Shown: positions 46,462-54,916 of the stretch, piece after piece
Position numbering within the stretch: the stretch's first letter is position 1
Layout of the letters: each line of letters begins with the position of its first letter
From: Gammaproteobacteria bacterium
GTDB taxonomy: Bacteria > Pseudomonadota > Gammaproteobacteria > Pseudomonadales > Azotimanducaceae
Length of the DNA stretch: 64,000 nt
Reading direction: 5' to 3'
NCBI GenBank assembly: GCA_028821405.1
Contig: JAPPGK010000028.1
Location: 1-64,000, forward strand
Position numbers and translations under genes: made by a program
Notes under the pieces: model-generated
Told to the model about the DNA's origin: nothing
The model's database searches: none
The model's input: only the letters and a program-made list of their open reading frames with translations

Positions 46462-46482
46462 CCCGCCTTTTTGGCGGGGCTT
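46462..46482 (+). terminator. Terminator after folA
   Basis: CCCGCC (46462-46467) and GGCGGG (46473-46478) around ttttt, followed by gcttt. A bidirectional-looking stem between folA and the convergent small membrane gene. Confidence 0.6.
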
Positions 46483-46564
46483 TCGGCGTACGGTCGGAAC
46501 CGCACGCCGGATGTCGTCGTCAGTTGCTAGAGAGCGTCTTTCTCAAACAACATCCAATGCGCGG

Positions 46565-46903
46565 TCAATCCCCGTCGGACGGCATGAGACGGTTCCACGT
46601 CCGGACCACGAGGATGGCCACCACTCCGCCGAGCAGCGCTACATTCACCTGGCCGACGATGGCGTCGAGGTACTCACCGATGAAGTGGATGTTGTTGAGC
46701 ACACCTGTTGAAGATGCCCCCCAGACGGCGATGGCAACGGCCAGGTACGCCGTCGCGTCTTCGGCATCCAAGCACACGAAACCGTATGCCAGTCCTAGGA
46801 CGACGAGTGCCAGCGGCAGGATGTCCTGTGGCACGCCGCCGGCCCACAGGCCTTCGACGATCGCGGCGATAACAATCAAGCCAATGATGATTCTGGCTGC
46901 CAT
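46565..46903 (-). CDS. Small hypothetical membrane protein
   Basis: 112 residues with GGGAGG just upstream of the ATG. Hydrophobic segments at IIIGLIVIAAIVEGLWAGG, LPLALVVLGLAYGFVCL, AYLAVAIAVWGASSTGVL and VNVALLGGVVAILVVRTW suggest four TM helices. No family was recognised. Monocistronic. Confidence 0.6.
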   Translation of the reverse strand: MAARIIIGLIVIAAIVEGLWAGGVPQDILPLALVVLGLAYGFVCLDAEDATAYLAVAIAVWGASSTGVLNNIHFIGEYLDAIVGQVNVALLGGVVAILVVRTWNRLMPSDGD

Positions 46904-47012
46904 TTGTTGCCTCCCTAATATTGTTGTTGTCGTGTGCGGCCACGCCCCGATATAGCTGGAACGACTTCAACAGCACCCTCGGACATATAGCACCATCGCA
47001 AGGACGCCGATA

Positions 47013-47099
47013 GTGGCAACATGTAGCAAAATGTTGAGGTTTGTAACCGTGTTGCCACATGAACGCGGCCGTATCGCGAAGGGCATCGGCGTCTATACT
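47013..47099. promoter_or_regulatory. fabV upstream region: inverted repeats and -10 box
   Basis: GTGGCAACA (47013-47021) and TGTTGCCAC (47050-47058) form a perfect 9-bp inverted repeat. Overlapping it, CAACAT (47018-47023) and ATGTTG (47031-47036) form a second. A -10-like TATACT lies at 47094-47099, 30 bp before the fabV ATG, without a clear -35 box. The layout suggests an operator region serving fabV or the divergent membrane gene. Confidence 0.45.
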
Positions 47100-47128
47100 T
47101 GGGCGCTCCTAACGGTTCCGCCTTGCGA

Positions 47129-48304
47129 ATGATCATCCAACCTCGTATTCGTGGCTTCATCTGCACGACCGCCCACCCGGACGGGTGCCGCGCCAACGTG
47201 AATCGCCAAGTGGCCGTCGTCGAGGGCCGAGGAGCGTTGCCGGGGTCGAAGAACGCGCTCGTCATCGGCTGTTCCGGAGGCTTCGGACTGGCATCGCGGA
47301 TCGCTGCCGGCTTCGGCTGCGGCGCGGCGACCATCGGGGTGTCTTTCGAACGGGAACCCTCGGCAAAGCGAACCGCCACGGCTGGCTGGTACAACAACCG
47401 GGCCTTCGAGTCGGCGGCCGCCGAACGCGGTCGATACGCCCGGACCTTCGACGGCGATGCGTTCGCCGATGAGCTGCGGGCGCGGGTGGTCGACGCGATC
47501 GTCGAGGACATCGGCACCATCGATCTCCTCGTCTACAGCCTGGCAGCACCGGTCCGGACCCACCCCCGAACCGGCGAGCGGTTCCGGTCCGCGATCAAGC
47601 CGCTTGGCAATCCGCTGGCGGTCAAGACGCTGGACATAAATCGGGGCGAAGTGCGTGACATCGTCCTTGAGGCGGCGAGCGAGGCGGAAGCGCACGCGAC
47701 GGTCGGCGTGATGGGCGGCGAGGACTGGGAGTTTTGGATCGATGCTTTGCTCGCGGCAGGGGCGCTGGCACCGGGCTTTCAGACGGTTGCCTATTCCTAC
47801 CTCGGCAGCGACCTCACCGCGCGAATCTACCGGGAGGGTACGCTGGGACGCGCCAAGGCGGACGTGGATCGCGCGGCGTCGGCAATCACCAAACGACTCG
47901 CCGACCTCGGCGGCAGGGCGAGGGTTGCCGTCCTGAAGGCGATCGTGAGCCAGGCCAGCGCGGCGATTCCCGTTGTTCCGCTCTACATGTCGATCCTGTT
48001 CCGCGTCATGCGCGAACAGGGTAGCCACGAGTCATGCATCGAGCATATTGATCGTTTGTTCCGCGATGGACTCTACGGCGAGGTCTTGCCGCGGGACGAG
48101 TGGGGACGGCTGCGCGCGGATGCCCGCGAATTGGCCGAGACGGTGCAGACGGAAGTCAAGCGCCGCTGGGACGTCGTGGACACCACGAACATCGGCGACC
48201 TCGCCGACTTCGACGTATTCCAGCGCGAGTTCCTGGAAGTCTTCGGATTCGGATTGCCGGGCGTCGACTACGAGCGCGACGCCGATCCCCTGGACGGGAG
48301 CTAG
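47129..48304 (+). CDS. fabV: Enoyl-[acyl-carrier-protein] reductase FabV
   Basis: NADH-dependent, triclosan-insensitive reductase of the last step of fatty-acid elongation. 391 residues from ATG 47129 (MIIQPRIRGFICTTAHP). VIGCSGGFGLASRIAAGFG is the nucleotide motif, GWYNNRAFE is conserved, and Tyr234-x8-Lys243 (AYSYLG then YREGTLGRAK) is the FabV active-site pattern. SHESCIEHIDRLFRDGLYG is typical of the C-terminus. A VanZ-like gene follows after 6 bp. Confidence 0.95.
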   Translation: MIIQPRIRGFICTTAHPDGCRANVNRQVAVVEGRGALPGSKNALVIGCSGGFGLASRIAAGFGCGAATIGVSFEREPSAKRTATAGWYNNRAFESAAAERGRYARTFDGDAFADELRARVVDAIVEDIGTIDLLVYSLAAPVRTHPRTGERFRSAIKPLGNPLAVKTLDINRGEVRDIVLEAASEAEAHATVGVMGGEDWEFWIDALLAAGALAPGFQTVAYSYLGSDLTARIYREGTLGRAKADVDRAASAITKRLADLGGRARVAVLKAIVSQASAAIPVVPLYMSILFRVMREQGSHESCIEHIDRLFRDGLYGEVLPRDEWGRLRADARELAETVQTEVKRRWDVVDTTNIGDLADFDVFQREFLEVFGFGLPGVDYERDADPLDGS

Positions 48305-48310
48305 ACGCTC

Positions 48311-48685
48311 TTGGGTGTAGGCGTCGCGGCGACGGCAGTGTTGGTCAAGGCGGCGTTCTGGATTCCCCTCGCGCTCTGCACGATGGTGGCTTTCCGGGCC
48401 AACCCCACCGACCTCACGGCCACCTTCTCCGGCATCAGTGCCCATGCCGTGGCATTTGCGTATCTCGCCGTGGCGTTGTTTGTGGCGCATTTCCGAAGCG
48501 GGCCGGTCCTGCCGGTGATCCTGTGGATGCTTGCCTTCGGCGTGATGATCGAGGTGGGCCAGACCTTCGTCGATGGCAGGACCGGGGAGTTGTTCGACGT
48601 CTTCGTCGACGGCGTCGGAATCGCGGTCGGATGTGCTATCTACCGCACCTGGCTGTGGCGGCGCCCGCATGCAAGAACCCCGTAG
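48311..48685 (+). CDS. VanZ-like membrane protein
   Basis: 124 residues from TTG 48311. Four hydrophobic segments (AVLVKAAFWIPLALCTMVAF, AHAVAFAYLAVALFVAHF, VLPVILWMLAFGVMIEVGQ, GVGIAVGCAIYRTWLW) and the motif MIEVGQTFVDGRTGELFDVF, with D-GR, fit the VanZ family. Role unknown. Likely co-transcribed with fabV. Confidence 0.8.
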   Translation: MGVGVAATAVLVKAAFWIPLALCTMVAFRANPTDLTATFSGISAHAVAFAYLAVALFVAHFRSGPVLPVILWMLAFGVMIEVGQTFVDGRTGELFDVFVDGVGIAVGCAIYRTWLWRRPHARTP

Positions 48686-48761
48686 CGCCCCAAAGCCGTC
48701 CCCGGCGCTTCGCTTCGCTGTGCGCAGGGGTTCGCCTCCGGCCCAGCCACGCCGACCTACC

Positions 48762-48810
48762 CATGGAACAATCGCCACGGTCGCAGGCTCCCTTTGGCGT
48801 TTGTTCCATG
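48762..48810. repeat. Large inverted repeat between convergent genes
   Basis: CATGGAACAA (48762-48771) and TTGTTCCATG (48801-48810) are perfect 10-bp arms, extended inward by CGCC/GGCG after one mismatch. The rest of the 201-bp gap (48686-48886) is GC-rich without a gene. Possibly a bidirectional terminator or a small mobile-repeat remnant. Confidence 0.5.
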
Positions 48811-48886
48811 CAAGGGGCAACGCCTGTCGTCGCCCGCACTCACTGTGCCGGGCCAAAACCCGGCCTACGGCCGCGCCACGGGTCGG

Positions 48887-49960
48887 CTAGTTTATGCAGC
48901 CCCGGGCGGTCGCCTCGATCACGGATTCGACAACGCCGTTTCGAACGCCGAGGAATCGGTCCCAGCGGTTGATCGTCACGTCCTGTTGGTGGGTGAGGAG
49001 CAGGAAGGTATCTCCCACGGCCACGTCCTCGACGCCTTCACCACGTAGTACGACGCCGTGGTGGTCGATCGAGACGACCCTTATGCCCGCCGGGGCGTCC
49101 ACCGTCGGGACGCCGTTGGGGGTGCCGATCGCGTCGATGGTCACGTCGCCGAGGGCGGTGTGCGGGTCGGGTAGGTCGACGATGCGCCCCATCACCCGGG
49201 CCGCGAACCGGAACTCGCTCATGTAGGCATAGGGCACTTCCATGATGACGTAGGTCCCGCCCTGGATCTCGTCGACCTCGGGATGCAGCGCGGCCACGTC
49301 GTAGGTCCAGGACTCCCCGGTGGAGACTAGGTCGACGGGTATTCCCACGGCCTCGATGGCCCTTTTCACCTCCAGGACACGAGTGATCCAGCGATTGCCC
49401 TCGGCGAAGCGCTGCGCCCGCGACGGTGGCCGGCCGGTGGGGACCTGGTGGCTCATCACGCCGCGGAATCGTAGGTTCGGCGCCTGCGCGGCAAGCTTCG
49501 CAAGCGCCACCGCCTGTTGCGTGGTTCGCACGCCCCCACGGCGCATGGACGTGTCGACCTCGATGACGACGCCGATCTCCACGCCGCTCTTCCGGGCACC
49601 CGTCGAAAGCTGCTCGACCTGCACATCCGAATCGACTGCCACGGTGGTGTCGACACGCCGGGCGAGGTCGGCTAGCCGGGCGATCTTGTCTTCTCCCACC
49701 ACCTGGTTCGCGATCAGCACGTTGCCGGCGCCGGCTTCGACGAATACCTCGGCTTCGGACACCTTGGCCGCGCAAACTCCGCCTACCGTCCCGCCGGCCT
49801 CCACCTGCATGGCGAACACCTGCGGCGACTTGTGGTTCTTGCCGTGCGGTCGCAGTCGGATCGACTTGCCCCGGTAGTGTTTCGCGATGACGCCGATGTT
49901 GTGTTCGAGGGCATCGAGGTCGATGAGAAGCGCCGGGGTTTCGACGTCGTCCAGGGGCAT
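48887..49960 (-). CDS. D-threonine aldolase / D-serine dehydratase-like PLP enzyme
   Basis: 357 residues from ATG 49960. DDVETPALLIDLDALEHNI starts the alanine-racemase-like TIM barrel. SIRLRPHGKNHKSPQ carries the PLP lysine (RPHxKxHK). VGGVCAAKVSEAEVFVEAG and IDHHGVVL are typical, and the C-terminal beta domain keeps a metal-type His (LTHQQD). It cleaves or dehydrates a D-3-hydroxyamino acid; substrate unclear. An extended open frame upstream runs through the truncated paralog. Last gene of the argE-argA-ilvD run. Confidence 0.82.
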   Translation of the reverse strand: MPLDDVETPALLIDLDALEHNIGVIAKHYRGKSIRLRPHGKNHKSPQVFAMQVEAGGTVGGVCAAKVSEAEVFVEAGAGNVLIANQVVGEDKIARLADLARRVDTTVAVDSDVQVEQLSTGARKSGVEIGVVIEVDTSMRRGGVRTTQQAVALAKLAAQAPNLRFRGVMSHQVPTGRPPSRAQRFAEGNRWITRVLEVKRAIEAVGIPVDLVSTGESWTYDVAALHPEVDEIQGGTYVIMEVPYAYMSEFRFAARVMGRIVDLPDPHTALGDVTIDAIGTPNGVPTVDAPAGIRVVSIDHHGVVLRGEGVEDVAVGDTFLLLTHQQDVTINRWDRFLGVRNGVVESVIEATARGCIN

Positions 49961-50029
49961 TAGAAAGCGCCCCCGGCGGCGATGGGTTTCGACCTCATCC
50001 AAGGCATCAGAAAGCGCCCCGGGCGGCGA
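49936..50029. repeat. 48-bp tandem duplication at the junction of two paralogs
   Basis: gggtttcgacgtcgtccagg (49936 on, ending near 49982) recurs as gggtttcgacctcatccaag (49984-50029) with about eight changes and a one-base gap. On the minus strand each copy contains the end of an upstream gene (gcgctttctga / gcgctttctaa) and the start of a downstream gene (atgcc). The upstream copy gives a 15-codon dead-end frame (MPWMRSKPIAAGGAF). Confidence 0.75.
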
Positions 50030-50699
50030 CCGGCCACGCCGCCTCCAGTCTGCCGTCCCGGACGGCGTAGACGAAGTCGTGCAGTGCGAAGACCGTGGCC
50101 ATGTCGGCAGGGACGAGTTGCAGCCAGTCGCCGATCGCGAACGCCTCCGGGCCCGGGAACAAGGCGATGCCGTGCTCGGCGCTGCCGGCCGACGCCGTGC
50201 AGTCTTCGTGGCCGAGCAGAACGGGATCGCCGAAGTCTCGGCCAACGGCCTTCTGCCCGGCGTCGAGGATCGCTCGTCCCGGTTCGGGGACGCCGACGAC
50301 CCGGGTCGAGACGGTAACAGCGTCGTGGAACCAATCCGCGCCGCAAAGCGGCCGGTCGGGTTCGAATACCAGCGTGGCGGTGGTCGCAAGGGCTGTGGCG
50401 CGCTGCCGGGAACGTACCGTGACCAACCCTCGCATGATGCGGATGTCGTCGAACCCGGCGGCAGCGAATACCTCCGCTTCGGCGATGCTGCGCACGGCGA
50501 TGCCGACCACGCCGTTCAAGGCTAGCTGTTTCGCCGCGATGGCCGGCGTCTTGTGGACCCAGGCCTCGGCTCGAGCCGGCTGTTCGGAATCCACGAACCG
50601 GGACGCCACGTCCTCGAACGTCTCGAGGTCGAGTATCAGCGCCGGCGTGTCGAGTTCCTCGACCCTTGTACCGACCGGTTTCTGAATGGGACGCTGCAA
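50007..50699 (-). CDS. Internally deleted D-serine dehydratase-like paralog
   Basis: 230 residues versus ~360 for the family. The N-terminus is intact to about residue 105 (VEELDTPALILDLETFEDV, EAWVHKTPAIAAKQ with the PLP lysine, AVRSIAEAEVFAAAGFDDI). It then passes directly into the C-terminal beta domain (STRVVGVPEPGRAILDAGQK, SAEHGIALF, VAARGAF). Most of the TIM barrel is missing, and the metal-binding HxC of the family is replaced (VPADMATVF). The frame is open, so the remnant may be expressed, but activity is unlikely. Eighteen bp after ilvD. Confidence 0.72.
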   Translation of the reverse strand: MQRPIQKPVGTRVEELDTPALILDLETFEDVASRFVDSEQPARAEAWVHKTPAIAAKQLALNGVVGIAVRSIAEAEVFAAAGFDDIRIMRGLVTVRSRQRATALATTATLVFEPDRPLCGADWFHDAVTVSTRVVGVPEPGRAILDAGQKAVGRDFGDPVLLGHEDCTASAGSAEHGIALFPGPEAFAIGDWLQLVPADMATVFALHDFVYAVRDGRLEAAWPVAARGAF

Positions 50700-50717
50700 C
50701 GTTCCGGACGCAACGGC

Positions 50718-52394
50718 CTAGAGGTACTTGTCCGTGACCGCCCCTTCCGATGCCGACGAGACGAGCTTGGCGTACTTGGCCAGGGTGCCGTGCAGGGCAT
50801 AGGGCTCGGGTCGCTGCCAGCGCCCGCGCCGCTCGGCGAGTTCATCGGGACCGACTTCCAAGTTGATCTCCCGTCGTTCGGCGTCCACGGTGATCGTGTC
50901 GCCGTCCTCGACAAGCCCGAGGGGGCCGCCTTCGAACGCCTCGGGGGTGACGTGGCCGATCACGAAGCCGTGCGAACCGCCGGAAAACCGACCGTCGGTG
51001 ATGAGTGCCACGTCCGACGACAGGCCGCGCCCGTTGATGGCACTCGTCGGACTCAGCATTTCGCGCATGCCCGGACCACCCTTGGGGCCTTCGTAGCGGA
51101 TCACGACCACGTCGCCTGCTTGCACCGTGCCGTCCATGATCGCGGCCATGCCGGCCTCTTCGCCGTGGAATACCCGGGCGGTGCCGCTGAACCGGAGGCC
51201 TTCGTGGCCCGTGATCTTGGCCACCGCACCCTCGGGTGCGAGGTTCCCGCGCAGGATCACGAGGTGTCCATCCGGCTTGATCGGATCGTCCAACGGTCGA
51301 ATGATGCGCTGGCCTGTTGGATAGGGCTGGGTGTCGGCGAGGTTTTCGGCGAGCGTCTTGCCGGTGACGGTCAGGCAATCGCCGTGCAGCAGTCCCGCGT
51401 CGAGGAGGGTCTTCATCAACGGCACGATGCCGCCGATGGCGATCAGTTCCGACATGGCGTAGTTGCCCGCTGGCCGCATGTCGGCGAGCACCGGGACGCG
51501 GCTGCCGATGCGGGTGAAGTCGTCGAGGGTGAGCGGCACCCCCGCACAATGGGCAATGGCCAGAAGGTGCAGCACCGCGTTGGTTGATCCTTCCAATGCC
51601 GTTACCACCGTGACCGCGTTCTCGAAAGCCTCCCGGCAGAGGATGTCGGAGGGCTTGATGCCGTCCCGGACCAGCCGAGCCGCGGCGACGCCGGCGTCGT
51701 GGGCGTCGCGGCGCTTGTTGTCGCTGACGGCCTCCTGGGCCGACGAGTTGGGTAGCGACATGCCCATCGCCTCGATGGCCGACGCCATGGTGTTGGCGGT
51801 GTACATGCCGGCGCAGGACCCGGGTCCGGGTATGGCCGTCTGTTCCACGGCCAGTAGTTCCTCGTCGCTCACCGTACCGGCCGCGTGGCCGCCCACGGCC
51901 TCGAACACCGAGATGATGTCCCGCCGTTCGTCCCCGGTCTGGATGGTTCCCCCGTAGACGAAGACGCTCGGCCGGTCGAGCCGCGCCATGGCCATGGCAC
52001 AGGCGGGCATGTTCTTGTCGCAGCCCCCGATGGCGACGAAACCGTCGAATCCCTGGGCGCCGACCACGGTCTCGATGGAGTCCGCGATCACCTCCCTTGA
52101 GACCAGCGAATAACGCATGCCCGGGGTGCCCATCGAGATGCCGTCGGAGACGGTGACGGTGTTGAAGACGACGCTCTTCGCGCCGGCTTCGTCGGCACCG
52201 ACCGCAGCGGCTCGTGCCAGCTCGTCGATGTGCATATTGCACGGTGTCACCATCGACCAGGTCGACGCGATGCCGATCTGGGCCTTTGCGAAGTCTTCGC
52301 GCTTGAAGCCAACGGGGTAGAGCATGGCGCGGCTCGGCGCTTGCTCGACGCCGTCGACGACGATGGAGGAGTAGGGGCGGCTGCTATCGGTCAT
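50718..52394 (-). CDS. ilvD: Dihydroxy-acid dehydratase
   Basis: Fe-S dehydratase of branched-chain amino acid synthesis. 558 residues from ATG 52394, overlapping the argA stop (ATGA). [23 protein letters not shown] and [12 protein letters not shown] hold the cluster cysteines. [20 protein letters not shown] with [17 protein letters not shown] is the C-terminal signature. The length is that of the shorter (2Fe-2S type) enzymes. Confidence 0.96.
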   Translation of the reverse strand: MTDSSRPYSSIVVDGVEQAPSRAMLYPVGFKREDFAKAQIGIASTWSMVTPCNMHIDELARAAAVGADEAGAKSVVFNTVTVSDGISMGTPGMRYSLVSREVIADSIETVVGAQGFDGFVAIGGCDKNMPACAMAMARLDRPSVFVYGGTIQTGDERRDIISVFEAVGGHAAGTVSDEELLAVEQTAIPGPGSCAGMYTANTMASAIEAMGMSLPNSSAQEAVSDNKRRDAHDAGVAAARLVRDGIKPSDILCREAFENAVTVVTALEGSTNAVLHLLAIAHCAGVPLTLDDFTRIGSRVPVLADMRPAGNYAMSELIAIGGIVPLMKTLLDAGLLHGDCLTVTGKTLAENLADTQPYPTGQRIIRPLDDPIKPDGHLVILRGNLAPEGAVAKITGHEGLRFSGTARVFHGEEAGMAAIMDGTVQAGDVVVIRYEGPKGGPGMREMLSPTSAINGRGLSSDVALITDGRFSGGSHGFVIGHVTPEAFEGGPLGLVEDGDTITVDAERREINLEVGPDELAERRGRWQRPEPYALHGTLAKYAKLVSSASEGAVTDKYL

Positions 52395-53620
52395 CGACTC
52401 AGATCTTTGATGAGGACATGGGAGTTGCGGCGGTAGTTGTACAGCGCTTTGCGGTCGACGGGAAGCGCTTCGACGGAGGTTCTGCGAAAGCCGTGCTCCA
52501 CGAACCAGTCCGCCGCCTGGGTGGTGAGCGCGAACAACCGGCGCACACCGCCGGTACGCGCGGCGACTTCGACGGTCGCCAATAGTCGCGGGCCGAGCGC
52601 ATCGCCGCCGACCAGGCAGGCGAGTTCCGCAGCGTCGGCATCGAGGGGGAACAGCGCGCAACAGCCGGTGAGCGTGCCGTCGAGTTCGGCGACGAAGAAG
52701 CGCTCGATTTGGCGTTCGATGAGATCGCCCGGCCTGGGCGTCAGCGTGCCGGATGCTACGAGGGGTCGCATGAGTTCGATCACCGCCCCGGCGTCGGCGG
52801 GCACGGCCCGTCGTATCACGCGGTAGTCGCCGTCGCTGACCTGCGTGCCGGCGCCCTCGGCGGTGAACAGTTCCTTAAGCAACACCCCGTCCTCGTCGAA
52901 CCCGATCAGGTGCGTGCGGGGGACGCCGCGACGACAGGCGTCGGCAAGCGCGGCGACGCGTCGCGCCGTGCGGGCATCCGGTCTCCAGGTGGTCCTCAAC
53001 CGCGTTAACTCGTCGGTGGTGACGTCGCTCCGGCCCGCGATGCGCCGGGCGGCGTCGTAGACGATCAATTTGTGCGCGCGCAGGTCTCCCGCAACGGTCG
53101 CGGCGAGTTTTTCCACGCCAAGGGCGTAGGTAGCCCCGGTGTTGCCGTAGCCCACGGGGGAGATCAAGACGACGCTGTCGGCGTCGAGGAGGCGCCGGAT
53201 GGTGTCGACGTGTACGCGACGTACCGCGCCGGCGGCCAGTTGGTCGACACCGTTGACGATGCCGATGGGCCTTGCCGTCACGAGGTTGCCGCCGGCCAAC
53301 GGAATATGGCGCTCGCGCAACGGACTCAACGGTATGCCCGTCGTGAACAGCGACTCGAGCTTCGACCGGGCGATGGCAGCCGAGGCTTGGATGTCGTCGA
53401 GTAGACCAGATTCCACCGGCCCGTCGGCTTCGGTCTCCGCGCCGTGCACGACCACCAGGCGCACGCCGAGCACGTGCAGCAGGGCGAGGTCGTGGACCAT
53501 GTTTGCGGCATTGTCGGCCGCCAGCGCATCGGCGCCGATCATGACGACGAACGTTCGACCCCTGTGGGCGCGAATGTAGGGGGAGGACGCGCGGAAGAAG
53601 CGCGCGTAGTCGTCGTTCAT
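52391..53620 (-). CDS. argA: N-acetylglutamate synthase (ArgA type)
   Basis: 409 residues from ATG 53620, 2 bp after the argE stop. The N-terminal amino-acid-kinase-like domain (YIRAHRGRTFVVMIGADAL, VVVHGAET) lacks kinase function in this family but binds arginine. The C-terminal GNAT domain carries acetyl transfer (YRVIRRAVPADAGAVIELMR, ELACLVGGDALGPRLLATVE). VGYGNTGATYAL corresponds to the conserved ArgA segment. First step of arginine synthesis, coupled with argE and ilvD. Confidence 0.92.
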   Translation of the reverse strand: MNDDYARFFRASSPYIRAHRGRTFVVMIGADALAADNAANMVHDLALLHVLGVRLVVVHGAETEADGPVESGLLDDIQASAAIARSKLESLFTTGIPLSPLRERHIPLAGGNLVTARPIGIVNGVDQLAAGAVRRVHVDTIRRLLDADSVVLISPVGYGNTGATYALGVEKLAATVAGDLRAHKLIVYDAARRIAGRSDVTTDELTRLRTTWRPDARTARRVAALADACRRGVPRTHLIGFDEDGVLLKELFTAEGAGTQVSDGDYRVIRRAVPADAGAVIELMRPLVASGTLTPRPGDLIERQIERFFVAELDGTLTGCCALFPLDADAAELACLVGGDALGPRLLATVEVAARTGGVRRLFALTTQAADWFVEHGFRRTSVEALPVDRKALYNYRRNSHVLIKDLSR

Positions 53621-53622
53621 GC

Positions 53623-54762
53623 CTACACGCAATACTGCCCGATCAGGGCAGCGAGAGCGTCTTGGGCGGGTTCCAGCTGGGTGGCGTCCAGGAATTCGTC
53701 GGGCTGGTGGGCCTGATTGATGGAGCCGGGACCGAAAACGACGGTCTCGATGCCCAGCATCTGGAAGAATGGCGCCTCCGTGCCAAAAGCGACGGTGCGT
53801 GCACCTCGCCCGGAAAGGGCTTCAAGCGACTTCACCAACGGGCCGTCCGAAGGCGTTTGGTACGGCAGGACGGGTTCGAACAGCGGCTGCACGGTGGCCC
53901 GCGTGCCCTCGCTTGCGGCCTCCACGCGCTGGCGAAGCTCGTCGAGGACGTGAGCCGTATCCATTCCCGGCAGCAAGCGGATGTCGATCTGCAGTTCGGC
54001 GTGCTCGCAGATGCGGTTGGGATTGTCACCGGCGTGAAGACAGCCGAGGTTCATGGTGGGGGCGCACACCTCGAACGCCGGATCGACATGCCGCTCCGCC
54101 AATTCGCGCCGAAACGCGATCACAGCCCCCATCACCCGATGCATGGCATCCAGCGCATTGTCGCCAAGATCGGGATTGGAGGAATGCCCGGAGGAACCTG
54201 CCAAGGCGATGGAGATCATGGCGACGCCCTTGTGGGCGCGGATGGGTGCAAGTCCCGTGGGCTCGCCGATGACCGCGGCGGCCGCCTTGACCACGCCATT
54301 GGCGGCCAACACGCGGGCGCCGTCCATGGACGACTCCTCGTCGGACGTCGCGACGATGGTGAGCGGTTTGGCCAGCCCGGCATCCCGGTAACGCGCGGCG
54401 GCGGCAAGGGCCAGGGGGAAGAACCCCTTCATGTCGGCCGTGCCGAGCCCGTAGAACTTCGAGTCTCGCTCCGTAACAGCGAAGGGATCGACGCTCCACA
54501 GCGTCTCGTCGCAGGGCACGGTGTCGGTGTGGCCAGCGAGCACCAGCCCGTCCTCGCCGCTGCCGCGTTTTGCCACTAGGTTGGCCTTTCCGGGTTTGGC
54601 GGGCAACGGCTGAACGTCGACGCGGAAATCCAGGTCCTCGAGCCAGTTCGCCAAATGGTGGATGACGCCGAGGTTGCTCTGGTCGTGGGCGGCGTTGATG
54701 CAGCTCACCGACGGCTCGGCGATCAGCGTGCGGAGCATGTCAATGGGTTTGGGGAGGGGCAC
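53623..54762 (-). CDS. argE: Acetylornithine deacetylase
   Basis: M20 metallopeptidase-fold enzyme releasing ornithine from N-acetylornithine. 379 residues from GTG 54762. LAGHTDTVPCD (metal His and Asp), FYGLGTADMKGFFPLALAAA, ATSDEESSMDGARVL (catalytic Glu-Glu) and IGEPTGLAPIRAHKG are typical. FGTEAPFFQMLGIETVVFGPG and NQAHQPDEF close the active site. Head of the argE-argA-ilvD operon. Confidence 0.95.
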   Translation of the reverse strand: MPLPKPIDMLRTLIAEPSVSCINAAHDQSNLGVIHHLANWLEDLDFRVDVQPLPAKPGKANLVAKRGSGEDGLVLAGHTDTVPCDETLWSVDPFAVTERDSKFYGLGTADMKGFFPLALAAAARYRDAGLAKPLTIVATSDEESSMDGARVLAANGVVKAAAAVIGEPTGLAPIRAHKGVAMISIALAGSSGHSSNPDLGDNALDAMHRVMGAVIAFRRELAERHVDPAFEVCAPTMNLGCLHAGDNPNRICEHAELQIDIRLLPGMDTAHVLDELRQRVEAASEGTRATVQPLFEPVLPYQTPSDGPLVKSLEALSGRGARTVAFGTEAPFFQMLGIETVVFGPGSINQAHQPDEFLDATQLEPAQDALAALIGQYCV

Positions 54763-54770
54763 GGAACTCT

Positions 54771-54790
54771 CGCAACCTCAAGGGGTTGCG
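54771..54790. promoter_or_regulatory. Inverted repeat just upstream of argE
   Basis: CGCAACC (54771-54777) and GGTTGCG (54784-54790) around tcaagg, 9 bp upstream of the argE GTG. In the mRNA it would place a hairpin at the ribosome binding site; as DNA it could be an operator. It does not match the ARG box. Confidence 0.4.
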
Positions 54791-54916
54791 CATTGTGCCG
54801 GGAATGCGGACGCCGTTCCATGCGATTCGGCCATGGGGCCGCCGCCGACCGGGCGACTTCGCGAAGGGGGTGCTACAGGCAGCGTAGTACCACTGACCAA
54901 GGACAACGGTGCCCGC

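Noticed and set aside
46391-46711. Plus-strand open frame after folA
   Set aside because: It overlaps the terminator and the antisense of the small membrane gene, and has no ribosome site or protein-like pattern.
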